A DNA stretch of 55,285 nt, taken from contig JAOAFV010000028.1 in the NCBI GenBank assembly GCA_026416095.1, positions 66,121-121,405 of the forward strand, written 5' to 3'. Within the stretch, counting starts at the first letter, position 1, and each line of letters opens with the position of its first letter. The notes under the pieces are model-generated. The model was not told the DNA's origin and did no database searches. It saw only the letters and a list, made by a program, of their open reading frames with translations. The translations under genes were made by a program, and so were the position numbers. Shown piece by piece: positions 1 to 7,757 of this stretch. The stretch comes from Bacteroidales bacterium (GTDB lineage: Bacteria; Bacteroidota; Bacteroidia; Bacteroidales; GWA2-32-17).

Positions 1-1
1 A

Positions 2-211
2 GTGATAGTTATGGACGATCCTAAACAAAATATATACCCAACTCCTAAAATTGTAAATGGAAAAAACGAAGTGTTTGTTGGTAGAATTCGAAGAGATTTT
101 TCACTGCCAAATGCTCTTAATTTATGGATTGTTGCAGATAACTTACGCAAAGGAGCTGCAACAAATGCTGTTCAAATAGCTATGCTCTTAAAAGAAAAAT
201 TCTTCAAATAA
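2..211 (+). CDS. asd: aspartate-semialdehyde dehydrogenase, C-terminal fragment
   Basis: The visible 69 residues are the C-terminal end of aspartate-semialdehyde dehydrogenase, which reduces aspartyl phosphate to the semialdehyde that feeds lysine, threonine and methionine synthesis. The segment FVGRIRRD followed by LNLWIVADNLRKGAATNAVQ is the strongly conserved end of the NADP-dependent dimerisation domain. The gene is cut by the window edge, so the first in-frame GTG is simply an internal valine. Its stop overlaps the cmk start by one base (TAATG), so the two are probably translationally coupled. Confidence 0.93.
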   Translation: MIVMDDPKQNIYPTPKIVNGKNEVFVGRIRRDFSLPNALNLWIVADNLRKGAATNAVQIAMLLKEKFFK

Positions 212-912
212 TGAAACTTTTAACTGATATCATAATAGCAATCGATGGTTACAGTTCTGCTGGTAAAAGTACCCTTGCCAGAGCTCTCGCTAATATTTTA
301 AACTACACTCATATTGACTCTGGAGCTATGTACAGAGCTGTAACTTTATTCTGCATAAGAAATAAAATACTTATTAATAATTTTTTTGATGCAAATAAAT
401 TTACTTTATTATCGTCGTTTATTAACCTATATTTTAAAAAAAACAACGATAATTTAAATATTATTTACTTAAACGATGAAAATGTAGACGAAGAGATTCG
501 TAAGCCTTATGTTTCTGAAGTAACAAGCATAGTTAGTCAATTTAAAGAAGTTAGAAACTTTATACTTGAGATTCAGCGCGAAATGGGCAAAAATAAAAGA
601 ATAGTAATGGATGGACGCGATATAGGAACAGTAGTATTTCCCCAGGCCGAATTTAAAATTTTTGTTACTGCTTCGTTAGATGTTAGAGCTAAAAGAAGAT
701 TATTGGAACTCCAACAAAAGGGTATTAATATGTCTTACGAAGAAGTATTGAAGAATATCAAAGAGCGCGATTATATGGATTCGCATCGTGAAATTGCTCC
801 TCTCAAAAAACCCAACGATGCTATTTTGCTAGATAATTCATATATGACAAAAGAAGAACAACTTTCATGGGCTGTAAACGAATTAAAGAAACGTTTTCCT
901 TATGAAAATTGA
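211..912 (+). CDS. cmk: cytidylate kinase
   Basis: Cytidylate kinase phosphorylates CMP and dCMP with ATP in the cytoplasm. The P-loop GYSSAGKS lies at residues 13-20 and is followed by HIDSGAMYRA near residue 35, both diagnostic of bacterial Cmk. The later DGRDIGTVVFP is the substrate-binding segment, and the arginine-rich lid is ERDYMDSHRE. At 233 residues it is full length. It starts inside the asd stop codon and runs 11 bases into ispH, so it sits in one tight + strand transcription unit. The cmk-ispH order is common in Bacteroidota. Confidence 0.97.
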   Translation: MKLLTDIIIAIDGYSSAGKSTLARALANILNYTHIDSGAMYRAVTLFCIRNKILINNFFDANKFTLLSSFINLYFKKNNDNLNIIYLNDENVDEEIRKPYVSEVTSIVSQFKEVRNFILEIQREMGKNKRIVMDGRDIGTVVFPQAEFKIFVTASLDVRAKRRLLELQQKGINMSYEEVLKNIKERDYMDSHREIAPLKKPNDAILLDNSYMTKEEQLSWAVNELKKRFPYEN

Positions 913-1774
913 AATTGATAAAAACAGTGGATTTTGTTTCGGAGTTATAAAAGCAATTAGTAAAGCCGAAGAATTGCTTGAAAAAAATAAATCGCTTTAT
1001 TGCCTCGGCGAAATTGTTCATAATTCCATGGAAGTAGAAAGATTAAAAAACAAAGGTCTCAAAATTATAGATCACAATGAATTTGAAAATCTTAAAAATT
1101 TGATGATCCTAATAAGAGCACATGGCGAACCTCCTATAACTTATCAAAAAGCTAAAGAAAATAATATAGAACTGATAGATGCAACTTGCCCTGTTGTTTT
1201 AAAATTACAAAAAAACATTAAAGATACTTACCTTAAGGCTTTAAATGAAAATGCACAGATTGTAATTTTTGGTAGAGAAGGACATCCTGAAGTTATTGGA
1301 CTTGTTGGACAAACAAATAATACCGCAATTGTTATTAACAACATTATTGATTTAAAAAAAATCGATTTTAATAGACCAATATACCTTTTTGCTCAAACCA
1401 CAAAAGATCCCGATGAATATAAACAAATTATCGAAATTATTTCAAAGGAAACTGCAAAAAATAATGTCTTTTTTAAATATAAAAATTCAATATGTAAAGA
1501 AGTAATAAAACGAAAAAAAACATTAGTAAATTTTGCAAGAAGTTATGATTTAATTATTTTTGTGAGCAGTAAGCATAGTTCTAATGGGAAATCGTTATTT
1601 AAATTATGTAAAAAAAATAACAATAGAACTTATTTTATAACAGATGAAAAAAAAATTAAGATTGAATGGTTTAAAAATGTTAAAAGCATTGGCATTACAG
1701 GTGCAACCTCAACACCATTATGGCTCATGGAAAAAATAAAAAACTATATATCAAATTTATGTATTAATGTATAA
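902..1774 (+). CDS. ispH: 4-hydroxy-3-methylbut-2-enyl diphosphate reductase
   Basis: IspH (LytB) carries out the last step of the non-mevalonate isoprenoid pathway, making IPP and DMAPP with a [4Fe-4S] cluster. All three cluster cysteines are visible: C12 (GFCFGV), C96 (DATCP) and C198 (SICKE). The substrate-binding residues H40, H74, H128, E130 and T166 are also in place. The late conserved loop reads GITGATSTP, against the more usual GITAGASTP, which looks like tolerable drift. It overlaps cmk upstream by 11 bases and era downstream by 8 bases. Confidence 0.97.
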   Translation: MKIEIDKNSGFCFGVIKAISKAEELLEKNKSLYCLGEIVHNSMEVERLKNKGLKIIDHNEFENLKNLMILIRAHGEPPITYQKAKENNIELIDATCPVVLKLQKNIKDTYLKALNENAQIVIFGREGHPEVIGLVGQTNNTAIVINNIIDLKKIDFNRPIYLFAQTTKDPDEYKQIIEIISKETAKNNVFFKYKNSICKEVIKRKKTLVNFARSYDLIIFVSSKHSSNGKSLFKLCKKNNNRTYFITDEKKIKIEWFKNVKSIGITGATSTPLWLMEKIKNYISNLCINV

Positions 1775-2648
1775 ATCGGGCTTTGTTAGTATAATAGGAG
1801 AACCAAATGTTGGAAAATCAACCTTACTAAATGCTTTAGTGGGTGAAAAATTAGCTATAGTTACTCCAAAAGCTCAAACAACTCGTCAAAGGTTAAGAGC
1901 TTTTCTTACTACCGACGAATATCAAATTATATTTTCTGATACTCCAGGTATTGTTAAGCCAGCTTATAAGTTACATGAAATAATGCTCGACGAAATAATA
2001 GAATCTCTCGACGATGCCGATATAGTATTGTATTTAACAACACCCTACCAAAACGTTCAAGATGAAAATGTTTCAAAAATTCTTTCGAAAATAAAATCAC
2101 CTTTAATAATCGTAATTAATAAAATTGATCTTGAAAAAAATCAAAATAAAATTAATCTTTTAATTGAGTGGTATAAAAAAAACTATCCTAATAGTGAAGT
2201 AATTACTATCTCGGCTTTGCATAAACTAAACTTAGATGTTTTGTTAAAGCTAATAGTAGAGAAATTACCAGAACATCCTCCATATTTTGATTCAGATGAT
2301 CTTTCCGATAGATCAATGCGCTATTTTGTTGCCGAAATTGTAAGAGAAAAAATTTTTGTTTTATATAAAGAAGAAATTCCATATTGTTGCGAAGTTGTGG
2401 TTACCGATTATAAGGAAGAAGAAAATATTGTTAAAATATTTGTAACAATATATGTAATGAGAGAAAGCCAGAAGAAAATAATCATAGGCAAAGATGGAAG
2501 TATGATAAAACAAGTTGGTATTGCTGCAAGAAAAGATATTGAAAATTTCATTGGTTCAAAGGTATTTTTATCTTTAAACGTAAAAGTCTTAGAAAACTGG
2601 CGCAACAATATAAATCACCTAAAACGATTAGGTTACATAAAAAAGTAA
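1767..2648 (+). CDS. era: GTPase Era
   Basis: Era is a GTPase that binds the 3' end of 16S rRNA and helps mature the small ribosomal subunit. The G1 motif GEPNVGKS is at residues 11-18, DTPG at 58-61 and NKID at 118-121. The C-terminal third is a KH RNA-binding domain containing IIIGKDGSMIKQVG. Length (293 aa) is normal. It overlaps ispH by 8 bases and is followed 4 bases later by der, giving two ribosome-assembly GTPases side by side, an arrangement also known in other Bacteroidota. Confidence 0.97.
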   Translation: MYKSGFVSIIGEPNVGKSTLLNALVGEKLAIVTPKAQTTRQRLRAFLTTDEYQIIFSDTPGIVKPAYKLHEIMLDEIIESLDDADIVLYLTTPYQNVQDENVSKILSKIKSPLIIVINKIDLEKNQNKINLLIEWYKKNYPNSEVITISALHKLNLDVLLKLIVEKLPEHPPYFDSDDLSDRSMRYFVAEIVREKIFVLYKEEIPYCCEVVVTDYKEEENIVKIFVTIYVMRESQKKIIIGKDGSMIKQVGIAARKDIENFIGSKVFLSLNVKVLENWRNNINHLKRLGYIKK

Positions 2649-2652
2649 TTAA

Positions 2653-3957
2653 ATGGCAGCAATTGTAGCTATAGTCGGTAGACCTAATGTTGGAAAGTCA
2701 ACATTGTTTAATAGGTTAATTGGCTGGAAAAAATCTATTACCGACGAAACTCCTGGAGTTACACGCGACAGAATATACGACATTGCCGAATGGAATGGCA
2801 AAAAATTTTTTGTTATAGATACTGGTGGTTTCTTACCAGACGATGAAAACATTTTTCAAAAAGCTATTACTTCTCAAATAAAAATATCAATTCAAGAAGC
2901 AAGCGTAATATTATTTATGGTCGATGGTCAATCAGAAATCACTGACCTCGATTACCAAATGGCCGAAATCCTAAGAAAAACTTCTACTCCTGTTTTACTT
3001 GTGGTTAATAAAATAGATGATAGTAAACATTTATATAACGTTTATAATTTTTATAAAATTGGGTTTAGCGATGTATATCCTATTTCGGCACTCAACGGAA
3101 GTGGAACTGGTGAACTACTCGATAAAATAACTTCTTTAATCAACGACACTTTTAGAGAAGATTATAGCAACTTACCTAGAATTGCCGTTATAGGCAGACC
3201 AAATGTAGGAAAATCTTCGTTCATTAACACACTATTGGGCGAAGAACGCTCCATAGTAACTCCAATACCCGGAACTACAAGAGATTCTATTGATACACTT
3301 TTCGATAAATTTAACTTTAAATTAATATTAGTTGACACTGCTGGGCTTCGAAAAAAAGCCAAAATTACCGATAATATAGAATATTATTCGACTTTGCGAA
3401 CCATTAACGCAATCGAACATTCCGATGTGTGTATATTGCTTGTAGATGCAACTGAAGGATTTACCAACCAAGACAAAGCAATATTATCTTTAGCAGCTAG
3501 AAGACACAAAGGAATAGTTTTATGTGTTAATAAATGGGATTTAATTAGTAAAACTTCTAAAACTTTCGAAGAATATAAAATGTACATACTCAAAGAAATA
3601 GAACCTTTTAGAAATATTCCAATATTTTTTATATCGGTTTTTCAAAAGCAAAGATTATTAAAAGTTTTAAAAAAAGCAGTGGAAGTATACGAAAATAAGA
3701 AAAAACGAATACGTACTCATGAGTTAAATAAATATTTGTTAGACATCTTAGAAAAATATCCGCCTCCTGCATATAAAGGTAAACACATAAAATCTAAATA
3801 CGTAACACAATTGCCAGTTGAATATCCAGCTTTTGTTATTTTTTGTAATTATCCTCAATATGTTAAGCAACAATATGTTAGATTTATTATCAATAAACTT
3901 CAAGAACAATATAATTTCGAAGGTGTTCCTATAGAAGTCCATTTTAGAAAAAAATAA
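2653..3957 (+). CDS. der: ribosome biogenesis GTPase Der (EngA)
   Basis: Der is the double GTPase needed for 50S subunit assembly. Two complete G domains are present in tandem, with GRPNVGKS at residues 9-16 and again at 181-188. Each has its own DT.G and NK.D motifs (NKID, NKWD). The C-terminal KH-like domain has the family signature around YPPPAYKGKHIK. At 434 residues it is full length. It is the last gene of the asd-cmk-ispH-era-der run; a fresh promoter box lies directly behind it. Confidence 0.97.
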   Translation: MAAIVAIVGRPNVGKSTLFNRLIGWKKSITDETPGVTRDRIYDIAEWNGKKFFVIDTGGFLPDDENIFQKAITSQIKISIQEASVILFMVDGQSEITDLDYQMAEILRKTSTPVLLVVNKIDDSKHLYNVYNFYKIGFSDVYPISALNGSGTGELLDKITSLINDTFREDYSNLPRIAVIGRPNVGKSSFINTLLGEERSIVTPIPGTTRDSIDTLFDKFNFKLILVDTAGLRKKAKITDNIEYYSTLRTINAIEHSDVCILLVDATEGFTNQDKAILSLAARRHKGIVLCVNKWDLISKTSKTFEEYKMYILKEIEPFRNIPIFFISVFQKQRLLKVLKKAVEVYENKKKRIRTHELNKYLLDILEKYPPPAYKGKHIKSKYVTQLPVEYPAFVIFCNYPQYVKQQYVRFIINKLQEQYNFEGVPIEVHFRKK

Positions 3958-3976
3958 AATGTTGCTTAAATTATTT

Positions 3977-3984
3977 TATTTTTG
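3977..3984 (+). promoter_or_regulatory. -7 promoter box for the 4002 lipoprotein/comEC unit
   Basis: TATTTTTG is an exact match to the Bacteroidota -7 consensus TAnnTTTG. Its last base is 17 bases before the ATG at 4002. I see no TTTG at the usual 19-20 base distance upstream, so only one of the two elements is supported. Confidence 0.5.
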
Positions 3985-4001
3985 TTAAACTATTACAAGG
4001 T

Positions 4002-4532
4002 ATGAATATAACCACCCTAAAAAAAATACAACTCAATAAAATCTTAATTATGTTAATGTTTATTATTCTTAGTAGCATTTTTTCTTGTAAGAAACCAGTT
4101 AAAATTTCTGAAATTCCAGAAATTAATTATATATCGTTAGAATTAAAAGATACTGTTGACGACCTGAATAATAAAATACGTAGAGCACTTTTATCGTTTT
4201 ATTTAGTAGATGGAGACGGAGATATTGGTTTAAACGACTACGACACAGTTGACCCTTATTCACCTAATTCCATTTATTATTATAATTTATATATTAACCT
4301 ATACAAAAAAACCGACAGTACTCCTCAAAAATTACCTATTGATTTTAAATATAGAATAAAAAATATCCAACCAGTAGGAATAAATAAAACTTTAAAATGT
4401 ACTATAAAGGTTGCAATGTCGTTTTATCAGCCCTTACCAGCCGACACATGTAATTTCGAATTTTTCGTATTCGACAGAGCCTTACATAAAAGTAATGTCG
4501 AATACACAGGATTTGTTAAAGTATCTAATTAA
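4002..4532 (+). CDS. hypothetical lipoprotein
   Basis: I do not recognise a named family. The N-terminus has a hydrophobic stretch ending in a lipobox (IFSC at about residues 26-29) followed by KK, so the mature protein should be lipid-anchored. The rest is a 150-residue soluble domain with an acidic DGDGDIGLND stretch near residue 70, reminiscent of calcium-binding loops and seen in many Bacteroidota lipoproteins of unknown role. It has its own promoter box and ends 3 bases before the comEC-like gene, so the two are probably co-transcribed. Confidence 0.75.
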   Translation: MNITTLKKIQLNKILIMLMFIILSSIFSCKKPVKISEIPEINYISLELKDTVDDLNNKIRRALLSFYLVDGDGDIGLNDYDTVDPYSPNSIYYYNLYINLYKKTDSTPQKLPIDFKYRIKNIQPVGINKTLKCTIKVAMSFYQPLPADTCNFEFFVFDRALHKSNVEYTGFVKVSN

Positions 4533-4535
4533 TAA

Positions 4536-6632
4536 ATGAGACATGCATTCTATTTAAATGAAAACCCTTTTGTTAAAATTATTATTCCTTTTATAAGTGG
4601 TATTTTATTATTTAGCTTATTCCCTACTAAAATTCCTTATTCGCAGGTTATAATAATTCTTTTATTCATTGTTTTACTTTCATATCATATTTACATTAAT
4701 AAAAACTTTAAGCCATACCACTTGAAATATTGGGGTGCTATTTTTTTTGTAACTCTTGTTCTGATTGGATACAATATTTGCTGTTTTAAATATAAAGATT
4801 ATAAAACATTGGAATATACCAAACAGAATACTTTTATCTATGGTAAAATAATTAAACAACCTGAGATTAAAAAATCTTCAATTAAGTTAACTGTAGAGAT
4901 TGCAGCAATTAAAATAAATAATAAATGGGAGGGAGTAAATGAAAAATGCATTGTGTTTATACCAAATAATCATGAAAAAAAACTTTTAATTGAAATAGGC
5001 GACGAAATATTTTTTGTTCCAGAAAATTCTGAAATATCTAAAACAGTTTTTACTACTAATTCTGTAGTTAACCTATTATTATACCAAAATACCCAAAATA
5101 TTTTGAAAGCAAAAAAATACCACATCATTAAGCAAAAAGGGATTAGCAAGTATTTGAATGATGTAAAAAATTTTATTAGATCATCGTTCGAGAAACACAT
5201 TAAAGATGAGCGTGTTAAAGCCATAGCTAATGCAATTGCTATTGGATACAAACACGAAATGGATTACGAAATAAAGCAAAGTTATTCCAATGCCGGAGCA
5301 TCGCATTTACTAGCTGTAAGCGGATTGCATGTGGGTATTATATACATAGTATTTTTACAGTTTTTCAGATTCATTAAAATAAAAATAATTAAAAGTTTAC
5401 TCATCATTACACTTTTATGGTTATATGCTCTATTAACTGGTATGAGTCCTTCGGTAACAAGAGCAACTTTAATGTTTTCTCTTATATCAATAGGGAAAGC
5501 TCTCAAATATGAGCCCAACATTTATAATATAATTGCAGCTTCGGCTTTTATTATTCTTCTTATAAATCCTTTCACATTATTTAATATTGGTTTTCAATTA
5601 TCGTACCTTGCTGTTATTGGCATCGTGTTTTATTATCCTAAATTTAAAACATTACTTTTATTTAAAAATAAATTTTTAAATAAAATATGGGAATTAATTT
5701 GTGTTACATTGGCAGCTCAGTTGTTTACAGCTCCTTTTTCAATTTATTACTTTAATCAATTTCCTACATACTTTATTTTATCAGGCATTGTGTTGGTTCC
5801 AATATCGCCATTAGTAATATATGGTTATTTTTTAACAGTAATAACTTTTTGGAACGAAACTTTAAATTTTTACCTTGCAAAAGGTGTTGAATTTATAGTT
5901 TCTTTCTTTAATAATTTTATATTTTTTATTGAAAAGTTACCAGGTAGTGTTATTGATAGTATTAGTATAAATCTTGTTCAAGTAATATTAATGTACTTAT
6001 TAATTATTTCATTAACGACAGTTTTTATTACCAAAAGGTCAAAATATCTTTTGTTTTCTGCCTCGATTTTTCTTTTATTTTCTTTTGTTTCTTTTTATAA
6101 TAAATTTAAACAATTAGAGAATAGAAAAGTTATTATTCATAATTTACCCTATTACTCTGCCATTAATTTTATTGATGGTAAAAGTAATTTAGTTTTAACT
6201 AATCAACTAAAAAAATATTCAGAAAAAACTATTCAAACAAAATGGGTTAAACAAGGCTTTGCCAAAGGAAAATTTATCGACATAAACGTGCTAAATAATT
6301 CTTATTTTTTATTACCATACATACTTTTAGATAATCCTAATATCTTTTATAAGAAGAATTTTATTGGGTTTTATAATCAAGTTATTTACATTTTAAATAA
6401 AAATAGTAATAACCATATTTACCATAAAAAATTAAATGTTGATGTTATAATAGTTCAAAATGGTTATAATGGAAACATAGAATACGTTTTAAGATACATA
6501 AATCCAAAAGTTATAGTATTTGATAGCTCTTGCAAACCAACTTTAATACAAAATATGTTACCTTATTTGCAAAGAAAAAATGTTAAGTATTTCATTTGCA
6601 GTTTAAACGGCGATTTTGTGATTAATGTGTAA
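4536..6632 (+). CDS. ComEC/Rec2-family inner membrane channel protein
   Basis: ComEC/Rec2 proteins form the inner-membrane channel through which single-stranded DNA is imported during transformation. The protein opens with two membrane segments and a soluble DUF4131-like region. The competence domain begins at about residue 245 with the hallmark SHLLAVSGLHVG, followed by many membrane helices. The C-terminal 190 residues have no HxHxDH motif, so the metallo-beta-lactamase-like nuclease domain of ComEC is absent or degenerate, as in many Bacteroidota homologues. Whether it supports DNA uptake is inference; no other competence genes are visible here. Confidence 0.88.
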   Translation: MRHAFYLNENPFVKIIIPFISGILLFSLFPTKIPYSQVIIILLFIVLLSYHIYINKNFKPYHLKYWGAIFFVTLVLIGYNICCFKYKDYKTLEYTKQNTFIYGKIIKQPEIKKSSIKLTVEIAAIKINNKWEGVNEKCIVFIPNNHEKKLLIEIGDEIFFVPENSEISKTVFTTNSVVNLLLYQNTQNILKAKKYHIIKQKGISKYLNDVKNFIRSSFEKHIKDERVKAIANAIAIGYKHEMDYEIKQSYSNAGASHLLAVSGLHVGIIYIVFLQFFRFIKIKIIKSLLIITLLWLYALLTGMSPSVTRATLMFSLISIGKALKYEPNIYNIIAASAFIILLINPFTLFNIGFQLSYLAVIGIVFYYPKFKTLLLFKNKFLNKIWELICVTLAAQLFTAPFSIYYFNQFPTYFILSGIVLVPISPLVIYGYFLTVITFWNETLNFYLAKGVEFIVSFFNNFIFFIEKLPGSVIDSISINLVQVILMYLLIISLTTVFITKRSKYLLFSASIFLLFSFVSFYNKFKQLENRKVIIHNLPYYSAINFIDGKSNLVLTNQLKKYSEKTIQTKWVKQGFAKGKFIDINVLNNSYFLLPYILLDNPNIFYKKNFIGFYNQVIYILNKNSNNHIYHKKLNVDVIIVQNGYNGNIEYVLRYINPKVIVFDSSCKPTLIQNMLPYLQRKNVKYFICSLNGDFVINV

Positions 6633-7502
6633 TTTAATGTAATGTTTTATAATAGCATCTTTTTGTAAAAAAACTTTCTTAAAATAATTTAAATTTTGCA
6701 TAATATTTAATAAATCTTACTAAATTAATGAATGTTATATAGTACGTAATAAGTGTGCCTTTTAGAGATCCCTATGCGTATGTTACATGAATGATAGGTG
6801 TTTTTGGTATGTGTACATTCTGGAATATGTATGATTGTTAGGAGTGAAGTCTTCTTAGCTTAAAAAAAATAAAAAATATTTGACACCAAGCATGTAATTT
6901 AGCCTTTATTACTTTTTTCTTCTTGCTATACAGTGTTGTACCGGCTATAAAAATTTTATTGTATAATAAATTTAATTACCAAAATAAAGTGTCAAGTACA
7001 AAAATTTCTTATTATTGGAAATGTGAACATAACTACTTTCGATTTAAAAGAGATAAAACATTCGAAGTTAGATTAATTTTACAGCTACATACATTTATTA
7101 AAAAGAGAAGTGTACCAGAACCTAAAAATAAGGTATTACAAAAAGTATTGAGCAAAAATAAGATATTTAGTAAATATGGCTTCATGTATTTATACAACAG
7201 GTATTTAACAAATAATGTAATTCAGTAGGTAACTGAAATGATGATATAGTTTAAGGTTATAAGATTATAATTTTGTGTAAAGGTAGAATAAGCTATTGAG
7301 CGAAATAAATTTAATATTAAGGTATAAGAATCTTTAAAGAGCAACTACGTTAGCACATTTCTTTATAGGTTAAGAAAGTTAATTAGTTTTAGGTTGAATT
7401 TTGTTATTATAAAAATTTAAGATCGTAGGAGTTAGTTAAACAAAAAAATTTTACGATAGTAAAAGAAAAATGTAGGAAATGGATATAGAGATATGTTTTT
7501 AA

Positions 7503-7519
7503 GGTCAAGTGTTTTGACC
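7503..7519 (+). other. hairpin
   Basis: GGTCAA at 7503-7508 pairs perfectly with TTGACC at 7514-7519 around a five-base loop. No T-run follows on either strand, so it is not a classic terminator. It lies in the G-skewed gene-free region. Confidence 0.45.
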
Positions 7520-7556
7520 AATAGTGTACATTAGAAAAAACAATTGAAAAAGGGCC

Positions 7557-7573
7557 TTAGTAAGAATTACTAA
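7557..7573 (+). other. hairpin with three-base loop
   Basis: TTAGTAA at 7557-7563 pairs perfectly with TTACTAA at 7567-7573 across a GAA loop. A further possible stem TCACA (7576-7580)/TGTGA (7596-7600) follows directly. No T-run follows. Confidence 0.45.
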
Positions 7574-7757
7574 CATCACAGTCGAAAGTTAATTTTGTGA
7601 ATTTTGTTATCAATTTCATTTTTAACAACAAGGTAATTGCTTTTTATAAAGAACAAAATTAAAAAAAATGATTTTTCAATCTTGAAAATAGAGACACTTA
7701 CAAAATCACTATTTTTTTCGAAATTTTATAGTATTAATCGTTAATTTTCAAGAATAT

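Larger units (their letters stand above)
6633..7757. other. 1.1-kb region with no recognisable gene, G-skewed
   Basis: No convincing protein gene lies here. A 101-codon open frame at 6923-7228 has no recognisable motif and no promoter box. From 7201 to 7560 the + strand has about 67 G against 22 C by hand count, far from the near-balanced G and C of neighbouring coding strands; 6781-6860 shows the same bias. Short hairpins occur at 7503-7519 and 7557-7573. I find no signature of RNase P RNA, tmRNA, SRP RNA or rRNA. It could hold an unrecognised structured RNA or a decayed element transcribed on the + strand. Confidence 0.6.

Noticed and set aside
6880-6995. Seven-base inverted repeat TTGACAC/GTGTCAA that could mark element ends
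   Set aside because: Seven bases at 100-base spacing is easily chance in AT-rich DNA; no transposase or target duplication is present.
6923-7228. 101-codon open frame in the gene desert
   Set aside because: No recognised motif, no signal peptide, no -7 box at the usual distance, and a composition like its non-coding surroundings. It may be chance or a decayed remnant.
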